Shown here: positions 23,475-36,080 of the stretch, piece after piece
Layout of the letters: the number at the start of each line of letters is the position of its first letter
Position numbering within the stretch: position 1 is the first letter of the stretch
From: Theropithecus gelada
Lineage: Eukaryota; Chordata; Mammalia; Primates; Cercopithecidae
Assembly: GCF_003255815.1 (NCBI RefSeq)
Contig: NC_037680.1
Location: 24,644,470-24,708,469 of the forward strand
Length of the DNA stretch: 64,000 nucleotides
Reading direction: 5' to 3'
Made by a program: the position numbers and the translations under genes
The notes under the pieces: model-generated
What the model was told of the DNA's origin: nothing
The model's database searches: none
Seen by the model: the letters and a program-made list of their open reading frames with translations, nothing else

Positions 23475-24464
23475 ATTAATTAAATTTTAAAATCATTAGT
23501 AACATTTGATACTGGCAAAGATTTAGGTAACATTGATTTAATAATCCCCTCCTTTGTTTAGTTCAGATTACATTATGAAGAAGGCTTTACTTCCATGATG
23601 ACTGTTTTTTGTATATGAGTTAAAAAGAGAAAAGTGAATCCTTTCCATAGGCCAAATCAGACCAACATTGGATATTAATGATGCCTAATTTCTATTTTTC
23701 TATCTATGCAACATGTAATTAGTCCTCACTTTCTGTCCTCATTCAATGTATGTGACATGTGGAAGCCCTTAGTATTGAAATATTAGATAAGCAAATGTAT
23801 GTAATCCAATAATTTTTCAGATTTTCAATGTAAAAGAATTTGTAACTAGAATTGTAGATAATAACAATTACAAAGGTAATGTGATGAACTAATCCACATC
23901 TAGGGAACCACCAGTTTCTCTGCTACTTCTCTTTCACCTATATAGACTGATAAAGTAGTGAGTCCTCTATTCTTAAAACATCTCCCTGTTCTTAAATGGC
24001 TATGGGTGCATACTTGGAGTATATATGCCTTTCTAGAGCATATTAATAGCTTTTATAGATAAAAATAAGATCTATAATGTATATATAGAACTGCACTGCT
24101 TGGATAATAAGCAAGGAAGTATTTAGGGTTAGTGGGGAAGCGGGAGAGGATAGGACTCATGAACATGAAACATGACTAACACCTGAGAAGACTAGAGAGC
24201 CAATGAGCACAGTGGTTCTTTCTTTTTACCTTTTTTCCTTAATTCCCTCCTAAGTTAATAAGTTGTAAAAACAGGCTTTGGAAACTACTGAATTCTTATC
24301 TCATTTATGGTTTATTTATGATGGTCAAGCTCCTTGCTATCAAATGTTTTGTTTAAATCTGTACAGCCTTTGTATTTCTTCTCAAGTATATTTTGAATAA
24401 CAATTAAAAGTTCTCATATTAATTTTTAAGAGCTTCACTTTGCTTATAAACACTAGATGCAGCT
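23475..24464. other. Unmatched AT-rich DNA
   Basis: No gene or repeat family was recognised. Confidence 0.45.
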
Positions 24465-24900
24465 CCATCTCTGAGCCTCCTCTCTCCCACTCTCTGCTTA
24501 TCCTTCCCCTTAGCTTGAGATATTTTCTTCCATTCCTTATCCAAATCTTACACTTTCTTTAAAGCTTAACTCTTATGCTACTAGCATGAAGTTTTCCCTG
24601 ACAATTTAGCAAATATATATACATATTCATATATACATATAAATACATACATAGTAAGTATATATGTGTACAAAGATGTACACACATGAAAGGCTTTATT
24701 GAAAATGACATCTCACAATCTGTTATGAGAACTCATTTTAGTTTGCTGTAAGTAACACATGCAAAACTATATACATCATCAATACAGGTATTTTTACTAT
24801 CTTTTTCATCTCTGTATTCCCAGTATCCAAAACAATCCTATCATATAGAAGAGTCCTAAAAATATTATTTATTTATTTAAAATAAATAAAGAATGAAGGA
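24465..24900 (+). mobile_element. L2 fragment split by a TA-rich tract
   Basis: The left part (CTTTAAAGCTTAACTCTTATG, then GAAGTTTTCCCTGACAATT) is the L2 'cagctcaaatgccacctcc...cttccctga' region. The right part (CATCTCTGTATTCCCAGTATC and the AATGAAGGA end) is its 3' terminus. Between them, 24607-24690 is TA-rich low-complexity DNA. Confidence 0.7.
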
Positions 24901-25554
24901 ATAAAATTAATTAAAGAGATTATAGGGATGATTCCTATATTCAGCTGTCTGTCTTATGTTGTATGTACATTGGAGAAAAGGTTGGTGGTGACATTTAACC
25001 CACGTTGCTATAAAAGAATAGTGACTATTTTCAGAATCCTTTTCTCATAGTGCCATTTTATTCTTTTGCTCTTTAAAGACACCATGCTATGATGTCAGCT
25101 CTTTGCTTTGGAGCCTCTCATTACCAGGCTTAGATTTTACATTAGCAATTGCTTGAAATGTGCTTTATTACTGCCTTTCAGGAAAAGCTTTGCTACCATT
25201 TAATATGACATTCAAGTTGATCATGTAATGTTATAATTCTAATTTTTCAGAATAAGAAATTATCTGCAACAGCATTTGTATTATCATCAGATCCAGAATT
25301 ATTTTGCACCCTGGGAAAGAGCACACTTTAGAAACAAGAACCACTTCCTTCTTGGAGTGATCCTTGAAAATAGACCTTTCCTTAATAGCACATGCCACTT
25401 CTGGTTCAAATCCATGAAATACAGGTTTTGACTCAATGGTGTTATATAAACCCAGACACATGTGCCTGTCATGCCACACATTGTATGTGAACATACTATA
25501 TCATATATGAACATAGAAAACACAGAATAAGTGCTGATGAGCTGGCTGATTTTA
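24901..25554. other. Unmatched DNA
   Basis: No element was recognised. Two reverse frames of 74-87 codons at 25231-25523 overlap in different phases and show no domain, so I treat them as chance. Confidence 0.5.
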
Positions 25555-26060
25555 AATCTGAAAATGTAAATCTGATCATATCACTCCCTTGCTTAAAAGC
25601 TTTCATGATCTGCCCCTCCCTTTCCACCAAAAGCAAAACTCATTACCTTGCCCTTCAAGGCCCTACATGGCCCCCTCCAGAGCCTGTTTCTTGCTCACCT
25701 GTCCATGCTCAGCTCCCACAAGTACCACCTGACTTGTTGAGTCTATAACAGTCATGTTGGGCTTCTCTACATAGAACTTGGAAAATGCCTGACAATTTCC
25801 ACCTCTGAGTCTCACCCTTTACATTTTTTATTTATCTGCCTGCAATTCTCTTTGCAAGATTGTCTTTTTCTCCTCATTTACACCAAACTTTGCTCTTTGA
25901 AGAGGACTTTCTCTGCATCAACCTACATAGTATTCTATGATTACTTTTTATAACGTTTTGATTTTCCTTACTTCATAGAATTTATGTCTGATATTACCTT
26001 TGTTTGCTTTTTAAATACCTGTATCCCTCATTAAAATAGAAGTGCCATTCAGTTAGACAC
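25555..26060 (+). mobile_element. L2 3' region
   Basis: A clear L2 series: TCTGATCATATCACTCCCTTG, CAAGGCCCTACATGGCCCC and GTCTTTTTCTCCTCATTTACAC, ending near CCTGTATCCCTCATTAAAATAG. It is one of the best-preserved L2 copies here, with no coding potential. Confidence 0.85.
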
Positions 26061-29000
26061 CTTAACTTTAACAATCATATCCAATTCTGCTCCAAGACTG
26101 AATCCGGTGGTATTTATGCATTAATCATTAAACTATTGTCTCTCAGCACGACATCTCCCTTCTACATTCTACTTTCTGATCCTGGGACCTAGCAAATCAG
26201 ATATCTGCTTTGCTGGGTGGATGTACATTAGAGGCTGCCAATAGAGAGAGAATGAAAAGCCGGAGGTGTTGATGACGCCTAACACTCAGGTAGGCTCCTG
26301 GTTGGCTCCCCCTCTGCTTTCTTCCTATGGGAGGACCCCAGAAACACACTTATTCACCATGATACAGCAGCTTCTTCCCATAGCAACAGCTGAATCTGCA
26401 GGGTTTATTTTATTTTTTGCACTTGCAAAATTAGCATTATTACATCCCCTTAGAGACACCAGCAGCCACTAGACAGTGAAGCCTCTGGAGTTCTACTTTT
26501 CAGGACCACAGGAACCATCCTCCTAGCCAGAGACTCAAATGCCAGGCAGCTAACCACTCCTCTCAGGTGTCTGAAGCCAGTTCTAAGAAGTTCCTACTCA
26601 AAGCTCCCAATTTTTAAAAAGTGTATCCTTTTTCCTTGTACTTCATTCCTCCAGGCCTGCAGGTTGTAGCTCCTCAAATTGTTGCCATCTTCATACCTTC
26701 ATGTTCTTTTTTTGTACTTTTCAATTATCTGATTAAATTTATGGCTAGTTAACAATTCTTTATATACAAAATACTTTATTAAAATAATTGGTGTAATTTC
26801 TGTCTCACAACTGGACTCCGACTAATTTATATAGAGAGGTATAAATTTCCATGAATGTTTATATAAATCCCTTAGCTGGATTGCTTGACATCCAGCTCTA
26901 CTCTAGAATGTTTTATTATTTTTAAAACATCTTCAGCTTTGATTAGTTAATGGTATTCTATTGTAAGTTAGTTTCCTTATAGGAGAGGAATAATACTGGT
27001 ATTTCAAATACTCTGTTGCCTTTAGAATTCCCAAATGTGACTACTGACTTAAGATCTATAAACAGCAATATTCATGTTTTATACAGTGTCTTGTCCTGGA
27101 AAAGTCACTATCACAGTAGCAATAGGCTGAATGTGGTTGACTAGTTGACCTCACTGAGAGGGCTAATATACTTTTGACATTGAAAATATGGTGTTAGAGC
27201 ATATGATTCTGTGATTTAAATTTTTGCCTTGTGATTGGGTTGCTTTAATATCTGAATATTAAATTGCTGTCTTCAGAAAACAAACCCAGACATAGAAACA
27301 CATGCTTGCAAGGAGAGAGCAAAAGACTGCTGTAGTCCAAGGAGATTTTCCACTAGTTCTATTTCAATTCCATTTTAATAGAAAACTCTCTAGAGAAAGA
27401 ATTGCTAGTGAATTTCAAGATAGAAAGGGGCAATCTGGCAACAGAGGGTGTGGAATAAAAACAGCATGGGGAAATACTTGAAGTCAAAATGAAGAGAAGT
27501 AAATGGTGCCAGAAAATAAAGTATCATTTTGACCCCCGCCCAAAAAATCATAAGATAAAGGAAAAAGAGAGAAAGAAAATTACAAGAATGAACTTAATTG
27601 TTTTTGAAATTTATTTAACAAAAAAAAAGGGTGAATTCTAGTGAAAGTACAACTCATATGTGTACATTTTAGTATTTTTTGGTTGTTCGGTTTGCTTTCT
27701 TTTGCTAACTGATATTAATTCTCTAAGTCTATAAACTACTTTCTTGTGCCTTTGGCTATTTTCCTAATTCAGAGTTATTTTAAGTGAGTGTACTGAGGTT
27801 TTGGAACAGTTATTTAAGGTAAAAGTTCAACCCAACTTTCTCTAGGGAAAACATGTTAGATAGATCACTTGGTAATTCAGGAGGAAAATGTCAATTTTCT
27901 TGCTAATATTTTAGATTTGATTGTCTATGCGGGTTTAAGAGTTTAACAGAATAAACAAATGTAGTTCAATGTCACTCAAAAAAGTACCTTTAATATTCCA
28001 AAGAACCATGATGATAAAGAAATTTAAAAGAGCTGGGGAAGGCTTTTTGAGAGATGAAAGGCTCTTGGAAAAAAAAAAAAAATTGTATTATTCCATGAGC
28101 TTTTCAATATTGCTTTGTTTCTGACTATTGTACTTTTTTAAAAAATCAAAGGAAAATGAGTCAAATTCAATTTTTTTTCAAAATAGAAAATTAGTATATC
28201 ACCTCCTTAGATGCCCAGGGTATGGCTGGATATCACATTAATCGTTCTCATAAAAGTTTTAAAATAACCTATCCGCCATGAATATTTCATTTCTACATCT
28301 CTCATTTAGGACACTGATTTGTGTTTTTAAATGTTCTTAATGACACTTTATTTAACTTTTCACAGCTAAACTAAATATATCCTTTTTAAAAGATGAAAAT
28401 AACAAAATTTATTCTAAGAAAGTCATCAGTGTTCAAATTCCAGAGTGTAATGTATCTACCCCATAGTATAATTATTTCACTAGAGGATTTAAGCCAGCAA
28501 TCAAAGTTGTATTGTGTGTAGAGAAGGAATAGCAATGTAACTATTGGGGAAAAGTAGAAGTTGAGAAATTGCCCTCTGGGCAAAATGTAAGTGGGGAAAC
28601 TGCATGATTTATTGCCATGTACGTGGTATTAGCTTGTATGTGGGTATAACAAATTAAACTTATGTTTCTACCAATAAGTAAATCAACGAATGACAGTATC
28701 CAGAGAACAAGTCTCTAAGAAAATGTACCTGATAGTTTGGTGGTTACTAAATTAGCTTTTTAAATTTTAACGATGGTGTCATGGAAGGAGCATCATATTT
28801 CATAGCTTTGGAAACACAATGCAACTTTAGAAACACCACAGGCTTTCTAAGAAATCCTTTGCTCTCTGTAAATAAGTATTTCAAAAGTATTGTTACGAAA
28901 GCATTTTTGAGATTTCTACTTCTTGGCAGAGTATATATTGCTGTATTTCCTCAAAGGGGTCATCTATTCCAAAACACATTTAAATACAAATTATTGGATT

Positions 29001-29414
29001 CAAATTAAAATTTGTTTGATGTTTTTGTTGTGAAATACTCCCAACCTACATTAAAGTTATTTTTCCTTTCAGTTTAAAATATCACGTCTTTGGAAAAAAA
29101 TGTTTTCTACCTTTTAAATCAAAACCTTGGATTGCATTACAGGAAAAACAAATCTTGTAACAGAGGAAAAGTAAGGTTGAATAGCAAATAAATTAGATTC
29201 AGACTTGAGATAACAGAAATAGCTGTAATCAGAAGATATGTTTTATTATTACAGATGGAGATAATGGTGAGAAAAGTGTGGGAGAATGCCTAAGGCTTAT
29301 TTAAAGACAAATGTAACAATATATTACCTACATGGCTTATTTTCACATATGTGTTTTTAAAAAATGCCTTTTCTGGAAAGCAAATTTATTGCAATCTTTC
29401 ATATGGAAGATTAA
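26061..29414. other. Long stretch without a confidently named element
   Basis: The part at about 26170-26830 resembles an ancient interspersed repeat ('gggctgccaatagagagagaatg', 'ctcctggttggctccccctctgctttctt', and an end 'tgtaatttctgtctcacaactggactccgact'), but I cannot name it safely. The rest is AT-rich unmatched DNA, with A14 at 28069-28082. Short frames such as 26266-26472 (68 codons) and 28386-28583 show no domain. Confidence 0.4.
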
Positions 29415-29560
29415 AACTGACAAGCATTTGTTGAGTATTTTCAATACACAATAACTATGGGTCATGTTATATAGAGTGATAACCAAATTAAATACAGTAT
29501 AATTCCTGTCTTTTAGGAGCTTACAATCTCTTCAAAAAAATTATAAACTTGAGAAAAAAA
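29415..29560 (-). mobile_element. L2 3' end fragment
   Basis: The forward reading AGCATTTGTTGAGTATTTTC, then TTCCTGTCTTTTAGGAGCTT followed by ACAATCTC is the complement of the L2 3' terminus. Confidence 0.65.
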
Positions 29561-30483
29561 TTGGGTACATTTAGTATCAAATGTGCCAGATTTTCAAATT
29601 CAAGAAAGACAAACACCAAAAGAAACAATATGCATATTTGCTCATCAGACTTTGAGGAATCAGGTCTGTGAAGTAGCTTAGAGGGAAATAATAGTATTTT
29701 AATAGAAAATTGGTTGGGATTAGTTATAGAATAAAGGAAAGAATAAAAAAAGTTCATTGAAATTTTTTGATTCTGAGTCAGGGTGCTAGATTTGAAAATA
29801 ATCTGAAGTCATGGTCTAATTAAAAAAAAATTATTAACTTTTATGGACTGCATTTTCCTCATATATCAAATGAAAGTTAGATTAGACCGTTTTAATACGT
29901 TTTCTAGGGCTAGAATTTCAGTGGCCCAAAGTGGTATATAGGAAGCTATTGTAAGTAATCAAATTGACACCCAGCGTAAGAATTTACTAATTATTGATAA
30001 CCAAATACAATTGCTATATTCTTTAGGAGTAGGACATTTAAAGATGCCTACAGCATTTGTATGGACTCTTCAAAATGTTATTACAAGATTAATGATAGAA
30101 TGATAGACTACAGATAAAAATGAATACATATATATTCACTGAACTTTAAATTACCATCTAATACACAGGATTCTTATCTGCTAAATCTGACGACAAAAAC
30201 TGAGCTAGACTTTTCTTCATTGATTTCACTGGACTACATGAAGGGCCTATGTTTGAAATCTTTCCAGGCCTTATGAAATTATTATCATAACTCTTAATTT
30301 TATCTTTAAAAATTTTCTAAAGTGAGAAATGATTTGAATGAAGTTATTGACAGCAAGACCGTAGCAAAGAATTTGTGCTGAAAAGTGTGTTGAGTAGATA
30401 GAGGAGATGTTAGGGTCTATGTGTCTATCATAATGACATTAGATGCATGGTTCTTTCAGTTAGTACTGATGAAAATGCCAACA
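29561..30483. other. Unmatched DNA
   Basis: No element or gene was recognised. Confidence 0.45.
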
Positions 30484-30503
30484 TCCAGAATCATAAGATT
30501 TTT

Positions 30504-30799
30504 ATTTTATTTTATTTTTGAGACAGAGTCTTGCTCTGTCATCCGTGCCGGAGTGCAGTGTCACAATCTCTGCTCATTGCAAACTTTGCCTCCTGGGTTC
30601 AAGCGATTCTTGTGCCTCAGCCTCCCAAGTAACTGGGACTACAGGTGTGCCACTGTGCCTGGCTAATTTTTTTGTATTTTTAGTAGACACGGGGTTTCAC
30701 CGTGTTAACCAGACTGGCCTTGAACTCCTGACCTCACGCAATCCATCTGCTTCAGCTTCCCAAAGTGCTGGAATTACAGACGTGAGTCACTGCGACCGA
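30504..30799 (-). mobile_element. AluS element
   Basis: (TTTTA)n-like T-rich tail, then GAGACAGAGTCTTGCTCTGTC, ending near CTGCGACCGAC. A diverged target-site repeat brackets it: CCAGAATCATAAGATTTTTA at 30484-30503 and CCAGAACCATAGAGATTTTA at 30800-30819. The overlapping 81- and 97-codon frames are Alu frames. Confidence 0.93.
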
Positions 30800-30966
30800 C
30801 CAGAACCATAGAGATTTTATATGATCGACCCTGTACGCTTATTTATGTGTGTGGGTCTCCATTTAAAGGTGGAGATCTCAATGTTATGACTACAAACTGT
30901 GTTTGTGACTTAACATCTATTTATCACCCGGACCTGAAACTCATGGTGAAATCTCCAAGGAACACA

Positions 30967-31247
30967 TTTTTTTTTAGGGGGGGTGGGCTGGGATAGGGGA
31001 TGGAGATGGAGTCTTGCTCTGTTGCCCAGGCTGCAGCGCAATGGTAAGATGTTGGCTCACTGCAACCTCCATCTCCTGGGTTCAAGCAATTCTCTTGCCT
31101 CAGCCTCCTGAGTAGCTGGGATTACAGGCGCTTGCCACCACGCCCGACTAATTATTTTTTATTTTTAGTAATGATGGGGTTTCACTGTATTGGCCAGGCT
31201 GGTCTCGAACTCTTGACCTCAGGTGAATCCGCCGGTGCTTGGCTCAC
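30967..31247 (-). mobile_element. Alu with truncated 5' end and a G-rich insert at its tail
   Basis: A T9 run is followed by a G-rich block (30977-30999) where the tail normally joins GAGATGGAG. The dimer then runs normally until AGGTGAATCCGCCGGTGCTTG, where about 40 bases of the left-arm start are missing. The element abuts T-rich DNA and then the L1M at 31385. Confidence 0.9.
30977..30999 (+). other. Strong G-quadruplex motif
   Basis: Four runs of G (7, 3, 3 and 4 bases) are separated by loops T, CT and ATA. This meets the standard four-run, short-loop quadruplex rule with very short loops. The block is not part of the Alu consensus, so it arose in this copy or at its insertion. Confidence 0.85.
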
Positions 31248-31384
31248 TTTTTTATTTTGTTTTGTTTAGTTTTGTTTTAAATATCACTTTTTGGTGTCAA
31301 AACCTCCGCTTTCCTTTGGGAATAGATCATAGCCTCCTTAATTATTTAAGATATCTGTGAATATCATACGTAAACATTGAATTT

Positions 31385-33062
31385 TGTTGTATAGTTCTAC
31401 AAATTTTAATGGATAGATAGATTTATGTAACTATTAAATACAAATACAATCAGGAGACAGAGTAGTTTGATTAGCCCCCCAAACTCCACCATTCTTGCTT
31501 TTATAGTCTCATTCTAACCCCAACCCTTTACACTGGTAACCATTTATTTATTCTCTCTCTTTCATTATGGTTTTGTCTGTTCATGAATGGAATTGTATGT
31601 ATCTATATATGTAACCTTTTGAGGCTAGCTTTTCTCACTCAGCATATTGTCTTTCAGAGTCATCCCAGTGACTGTATGTATCAGTAGTATATCCCTTTAT
31701 ATTACATGACTATACTGTAGTTTGTTTATCCATTCACTAATTCAAACACATTTTTTTTCTTTCCCAGGTTTTGGTCATTATGAATAGTTTATTCATATAT
31801 ATTTGCTTCATATATTTGTAAACAGGTTTTCTGAGAAACCTACCTTTTTATTTCTCTAGGGTAAGTACCATGGAGTAGAATGGGTGGGTCATATAAGTGA
31901 ATGTTTAATTGTCAAACTATTATCCAGAGTGGTATAGCATTTTGTGGTCTCACTAGCCAAGTATGAGTTCCAGTTTCTCTGCATCATTGTTTGCACTTGG
32001 TATTACTAAGATTTTTTCAGTCGTTCATTTTAATAGGTGTGTTGTAGCTCACTGCGGTTTTAATTTGTATTTTCCTAATGACTCATTGTTATGAGCATCG
32101 TTTCATGAGTTTATGTGTCTTTCACACGTCCTCTTTGCTAAGCACCTGTTCAACTATCTTGCCCAGCTTTTAATTGGGTTGCTTCCTTTCCTACTGTTGA
32201 GTTTTAACATTGTGGATAAAAGTCCTTTGGAGGACATGTGACTTGTAAATATTTTCTCCTAGTTTGTTGATAATCTTTTCATTCCATTAACAATGTCTTT
32301 CACAGCGCAAAAGTTTTCCTTTAGATGGAGATATTTATCAATATCTTTTTTGGTGTATTATGTTTTTGAAGTTATGTCTGGGAACTCGGAGAGAGGAACT
32401 GTTATGGGTTTGATTGTGTTCCACCAAAATTCTGTGTTGCATTCTCAAATCTCGATACCACAGGATGTGATATTATTTGGAAATAGGGTCATTGTGTATG
32501 TTATTAGTCAGGATGAAGTCATAGTGGAGTAGGGTTGGCCCCTAATTCAATATGACTAGTGTCCTTATAAAGAGAGTAAATCTGGATACAGACATACTCA
32601 CAGGGAGAATGCCTGTGAAGATGAGGGCAGCAACTGGGATGATACAGCATAAGTCAAGGAATGCCAAAGACTTTCATTAAGACTCCAGAAACGAAGAAAG
32701 CAGGACGGAAGATTCTCCTTCACTACCAAGAGAAGGAAGCAACCCTGACAACAACTTGATCTCGTATTTCTAAGCTACTAGAACTGTGAGATAATAAATT
32801 CCTGCTGTTTACACAGCTCAGTTTATTGTACTTTATTATGGCAATCCTAGGAAATTAATACCGAAATGCTGATGTCCCGACTATAATTGTAGATTTTTTT
32901 TCCAGTTCTAAAAGTTGTCTAATATGTTTTAAAAGTCTGTTGTTATATACGTACTCATTTAGAGCTGTTATTTCTTAGTGAATTAATATTGGTATCATTA
33001 TACAATGTCCTTTTTTATTCCCTTTAAATTACTTTGAAGTCTTCTTTTTTATATATTAATAT
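31385..33062 (-). mobile_element. Ancient L1M element (first of two), hosting an MLT1 LTR
   Basis: The forward reading is the complement of an L1M 3' half: TTTTCTCACTCAGCATATTG near 31630, GTTTATCCATTCACTAATTC near 31723, CTAGGGTAAGTACCATGGAG near 31857, then 'aattgggttgcttcc' near 32173 and ATTCCATTAACAATGTCTTTC near 32280. After the MLT1 insertion (32400-32863), L1M-like sequence continues to about 33062. No useful frame survives. Confidence 0.8.
32400..32863 (+). mobile_element. MLT1 (MaLR) solo LTR
   Basis: The LTR starts TGTTATGGGTTTGATTGTGT and contains TTATTTGGAAATAGGGTCAT, GGCCCCTAATTCAATATGAC and TTCTAAGCTACTAGAACTGT, ending near AAATTAATACC. This is a full-length MLT1A/B-like LTR of the ERVL-MaLR group, sitting in the L1M and dating that L1M as older. 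No internal sequence is present, so it is a solo LTR. The 79-codon frame at 32293-32532 crosses its edge and is chance. Confidence 0.93.
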
Positions 33063-33247
33063 AACAAATGGAACATCTTCCCTCGTCTCCTTCCTTCCTT
33101 CCCAGTGAATTAACATTTTTGGCAATAAAATTAACATGCCATATAAATTACCTTTTTAAAGGGTATTTTTTAAAAACTATATTTGCAAAGTTTTGCAACC
33201 TTCATCTTTGTCTTGTTCTAGAAGATGTCACCACTGCAGAAAGTAAG

Positions 33248-33311
33248 CCCCCTACCCCCCACCTTTGACATGCCGTAATCCCCTACCCGCTGGCTTTTGA
33301 CATGCTCTAAT
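33248..33311 (+). repeat. 32-base imperfect tandem duplication in L1M
   Basis: 33248-33279 and 33280-33311 share CCCCTACCC ... TTGACATGC ... TAAT in register. The copies differ at several sites, so the event is old. Confidence 0.8.
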
Positions 33312-35748
33312 CTTCCTGTTTCTGGATATTTGTCTATTTTGAGAATTTCATATAAATGATATCATAGAATATGTGGCCTTTTGTTTCTGGTTTCTTTCTC
33401 TTAGCATAATATTTTGAATATTCGGCCATGTTACAGCAAGAATCAGTATTTTAATCACATAGTCAATAATATTTTATTATATTTATTTCATATTTCTTCT
33501 AATTTAATTTCTCCTTCATTTTTAAAGTATAGTTTTGCTAAATATAGGATTCTTTGTTGATAGTATTTTTTCTTTCATCTATGTGAATATGTGATTCCAC
33601 TGCTTCTGACATTCACAGTCTGATAACAAAATCAGTCCATAACCTTGTTGATGATCACTTGTAAGTGTTGACTCAGTTCTGTCTTGTTGCTTTAAAAAGT
33701 CTCTCTGTTTTTGTCTTTCAACAGTCATTTCCTGCTTGCACAGACCTTCAAAATTAACCCAAGTTGAAGGTTTAGGACATCATCAGGTTTGTATTGTCTG
33801 TGCATATAGTCCTGGGGATGTTCTCCTATGTTTCCAGGTGATCTTCTAGATTCCCAGGAATATAATCGAGCTTCAAAACCTCTCTAGTCATCTCATTCTC
33901 TAGTTTTTCCTTTAAAACCTTTTTTGTTAGCCTATTGTTCACTCCAGTGATCAACCACTTCTTCATGTAGCCATGTATTTCATGAATTGTGCCTAATTGC
34001 TTTCCATAAATGCCCTTGGAGACAAAATGGTTCATAATGGGAGACCCCCAATTCAGATCTAATACAAACAGCTTCGCGAGTAGAGATTTCCAGGTTACCA
34101 CTAGAGACACCAAATAATAACTTTGTTTGGAAATAAAAGTGCTCTAGTTCTATTCTGCTTCCTTCAGTAGTTGCCAGAGTATTTGTTTTCACTATGATTG
34201 AAGTTATTGGTTTTCAAGATAATTACCAAGCTGGACAGAGGTGGGAATAGAGCAAATTAAAATACCACCAAGTTTGCTGTTCATACTGAGTTTTGCAATT
34301 TGTTTTCCCTTGAAAAGAACATCCTCTGGATTGCTGCAAATTTTCGATTAATTTTCAGCATTCTGAAAAGTTAAATATTATAGTTTGCCACTTTTCTCAT
34401 TGCTTTTATGGAGAAGAAAAATTAGAGGTCTTTATTTTGCTGTTTTCACTGATGTTCATCCTTTTATGTTTACCCCACCTACATTGTTATATTTAAATTA
34501 AGTTTTATGTAGACATCATGTAATTAACCCGTGTATTTTAATTCATTCTGACAATCCACATCTTTTAGTTGGTTTGCTTGGACCATTTACACTTATTATT
34601 TTTAATATGTTTACAATTAGCTCTTTCATTTTGTTGTTTGTTTTCCACATATTTCCTGTATATTGGCTACTTTCAAAATTTTTAACTTTTGTTTTTAACA
34701 GATTTATTTTGATGTTTCCATACACATATTTACTTGACTTTTTCCTGGTCAGGGTTTGATCAGCCTCTAATATCTGTAGGTTTCGATTTTTTACCAAATT
34801 TTAGACTATTTTAACTATTGTTTATTTCCATTTTTTTAATCATCACATCTTGTTTTCCTTTCCTGTACTCTGATGACATGAATATTAGACATTTCGAGGC
34901 TTTAACTATTTTCCGAAGATTTTTGTCAATTGTTTCCACTAGATAATTTCTATTTATCTATCACCAAGTTTACTAACTTTCATCTGTAATCAATCTAATA
35001 TTTTTATCTTCTACTTATACATGCGTTTATTTATTTATTGCTGAGTTTTCTTATTTGTCCATTGACTTCAAGATATTTACAATTGTTTGTTAAAGTATTT
35101 TTATGGGAGCTTCATTAAAACTTTTGTTGGATAATTCTGCAATTTGTTTTATCTCAGAATTGGCATCTGTTGATTGCCTTTTTTTCACGTGAGTTGAGAT
35201 TGTTCTGGTTCTCAACTTGCTAAGTGATTTCGATTACACCCTGACACTTACATATTATCTTTCAAGTCTCTGAGCCTTGCTTAAATCCTGGGGAGAATAT
35301 TGATTATTTTTAAAGGAAATTGACACAGTTGGTTTAAGGTTATAAGTTCCAACCTGCCTTCTGTGGGCAGTGCATCCAATGTCAATGTAGTTTTCAAATG
35401 TGTTTGGATTTGTCCTAAGTATCAGTCATCTACTGGTCAGTCTGGTACCTGGGCTCTGGTCTAACTGTTAGTTGACTTCTCACACATTGTGTTATGCTCA
35501 CTGGAATAAAACTATTTGTGCACAGCCTGAAGCTCATCCCGGGAACTTATAAACAACTTTGTAGGTTTGCTTTGCTTTCATCACGGTCTTTCTGATACTG
35601 TCTATGTCTCAGACTCCTCTTTGGTCCTCTGACCTGTAATCTGGGAATTTGATGGCCCTTCCCTGCTGTGCTCTTTTGTGGCTATGCCCACATCTGAGCC
35701 CCATAGGCAGGAGAACAGACAGACAGAAAGATTGAAAGCAACGGAGGC

Positions 35749-36029
35749 GGCCGGGCGCGGTGGCTCAAGCCTGTAATCCCAGCACTTTGGGAGGCCGAGG
35801 CGGGTGGATCACGAGGTCAGGAGATCGAGACCATCCTGGCTAACATGGTGAAACCCCGTCTCTACTAAAAATACAAAAAAAACTAGCCGGGCGTGGTGGC
35901 GGGCGCCTGTAGTCCCAGCTACTCGGAGGCTGAGGCAGGAGAATGGCGTGAACCTGGGAGGCGGAGCTTGCAGTGAGCCGAGATCACGCCACTGCACTCC
36001 AGCCTGGGCGACAGAGCAAGACTCTGTTT

Positions 36030-36078
<49 letters not shown>
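35749..36078 (+). mobile_element. AluY with an A48 tail
   Basis: The body starts GGCCGGGCGCGGTGG and is close to the AluY consensus with the common GATCACGCCACTGC state. The tail is an uninterrupted A48 at 36031-36078. A perfect 14-base target-site repeat, GAAAGCAACGGAGG, flanks it at 35734-35747 and 36079-36092. The long pure tail and intact body suggest a fairly recent insertion. Reverse frames at 35809-36288 are Alu read-through. Confidence 0.97.

Positions 36079-36080
<2 letters not shown>

Noticed and set aside
33826..34192. Overlapping 95- and 70-codon reverse frames inside the second L1M
   Set aside because: I considered an L1 ORF1 or host exon, but could not match any L1 protein motif or splice signal, and neighbouring sequence is decayed L1M.
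36031..36078. A48 run as a possible processed-pseudogene tail
   Set aside because: It directly follows a complete AluY and is bounded by that Alu's target repeat.
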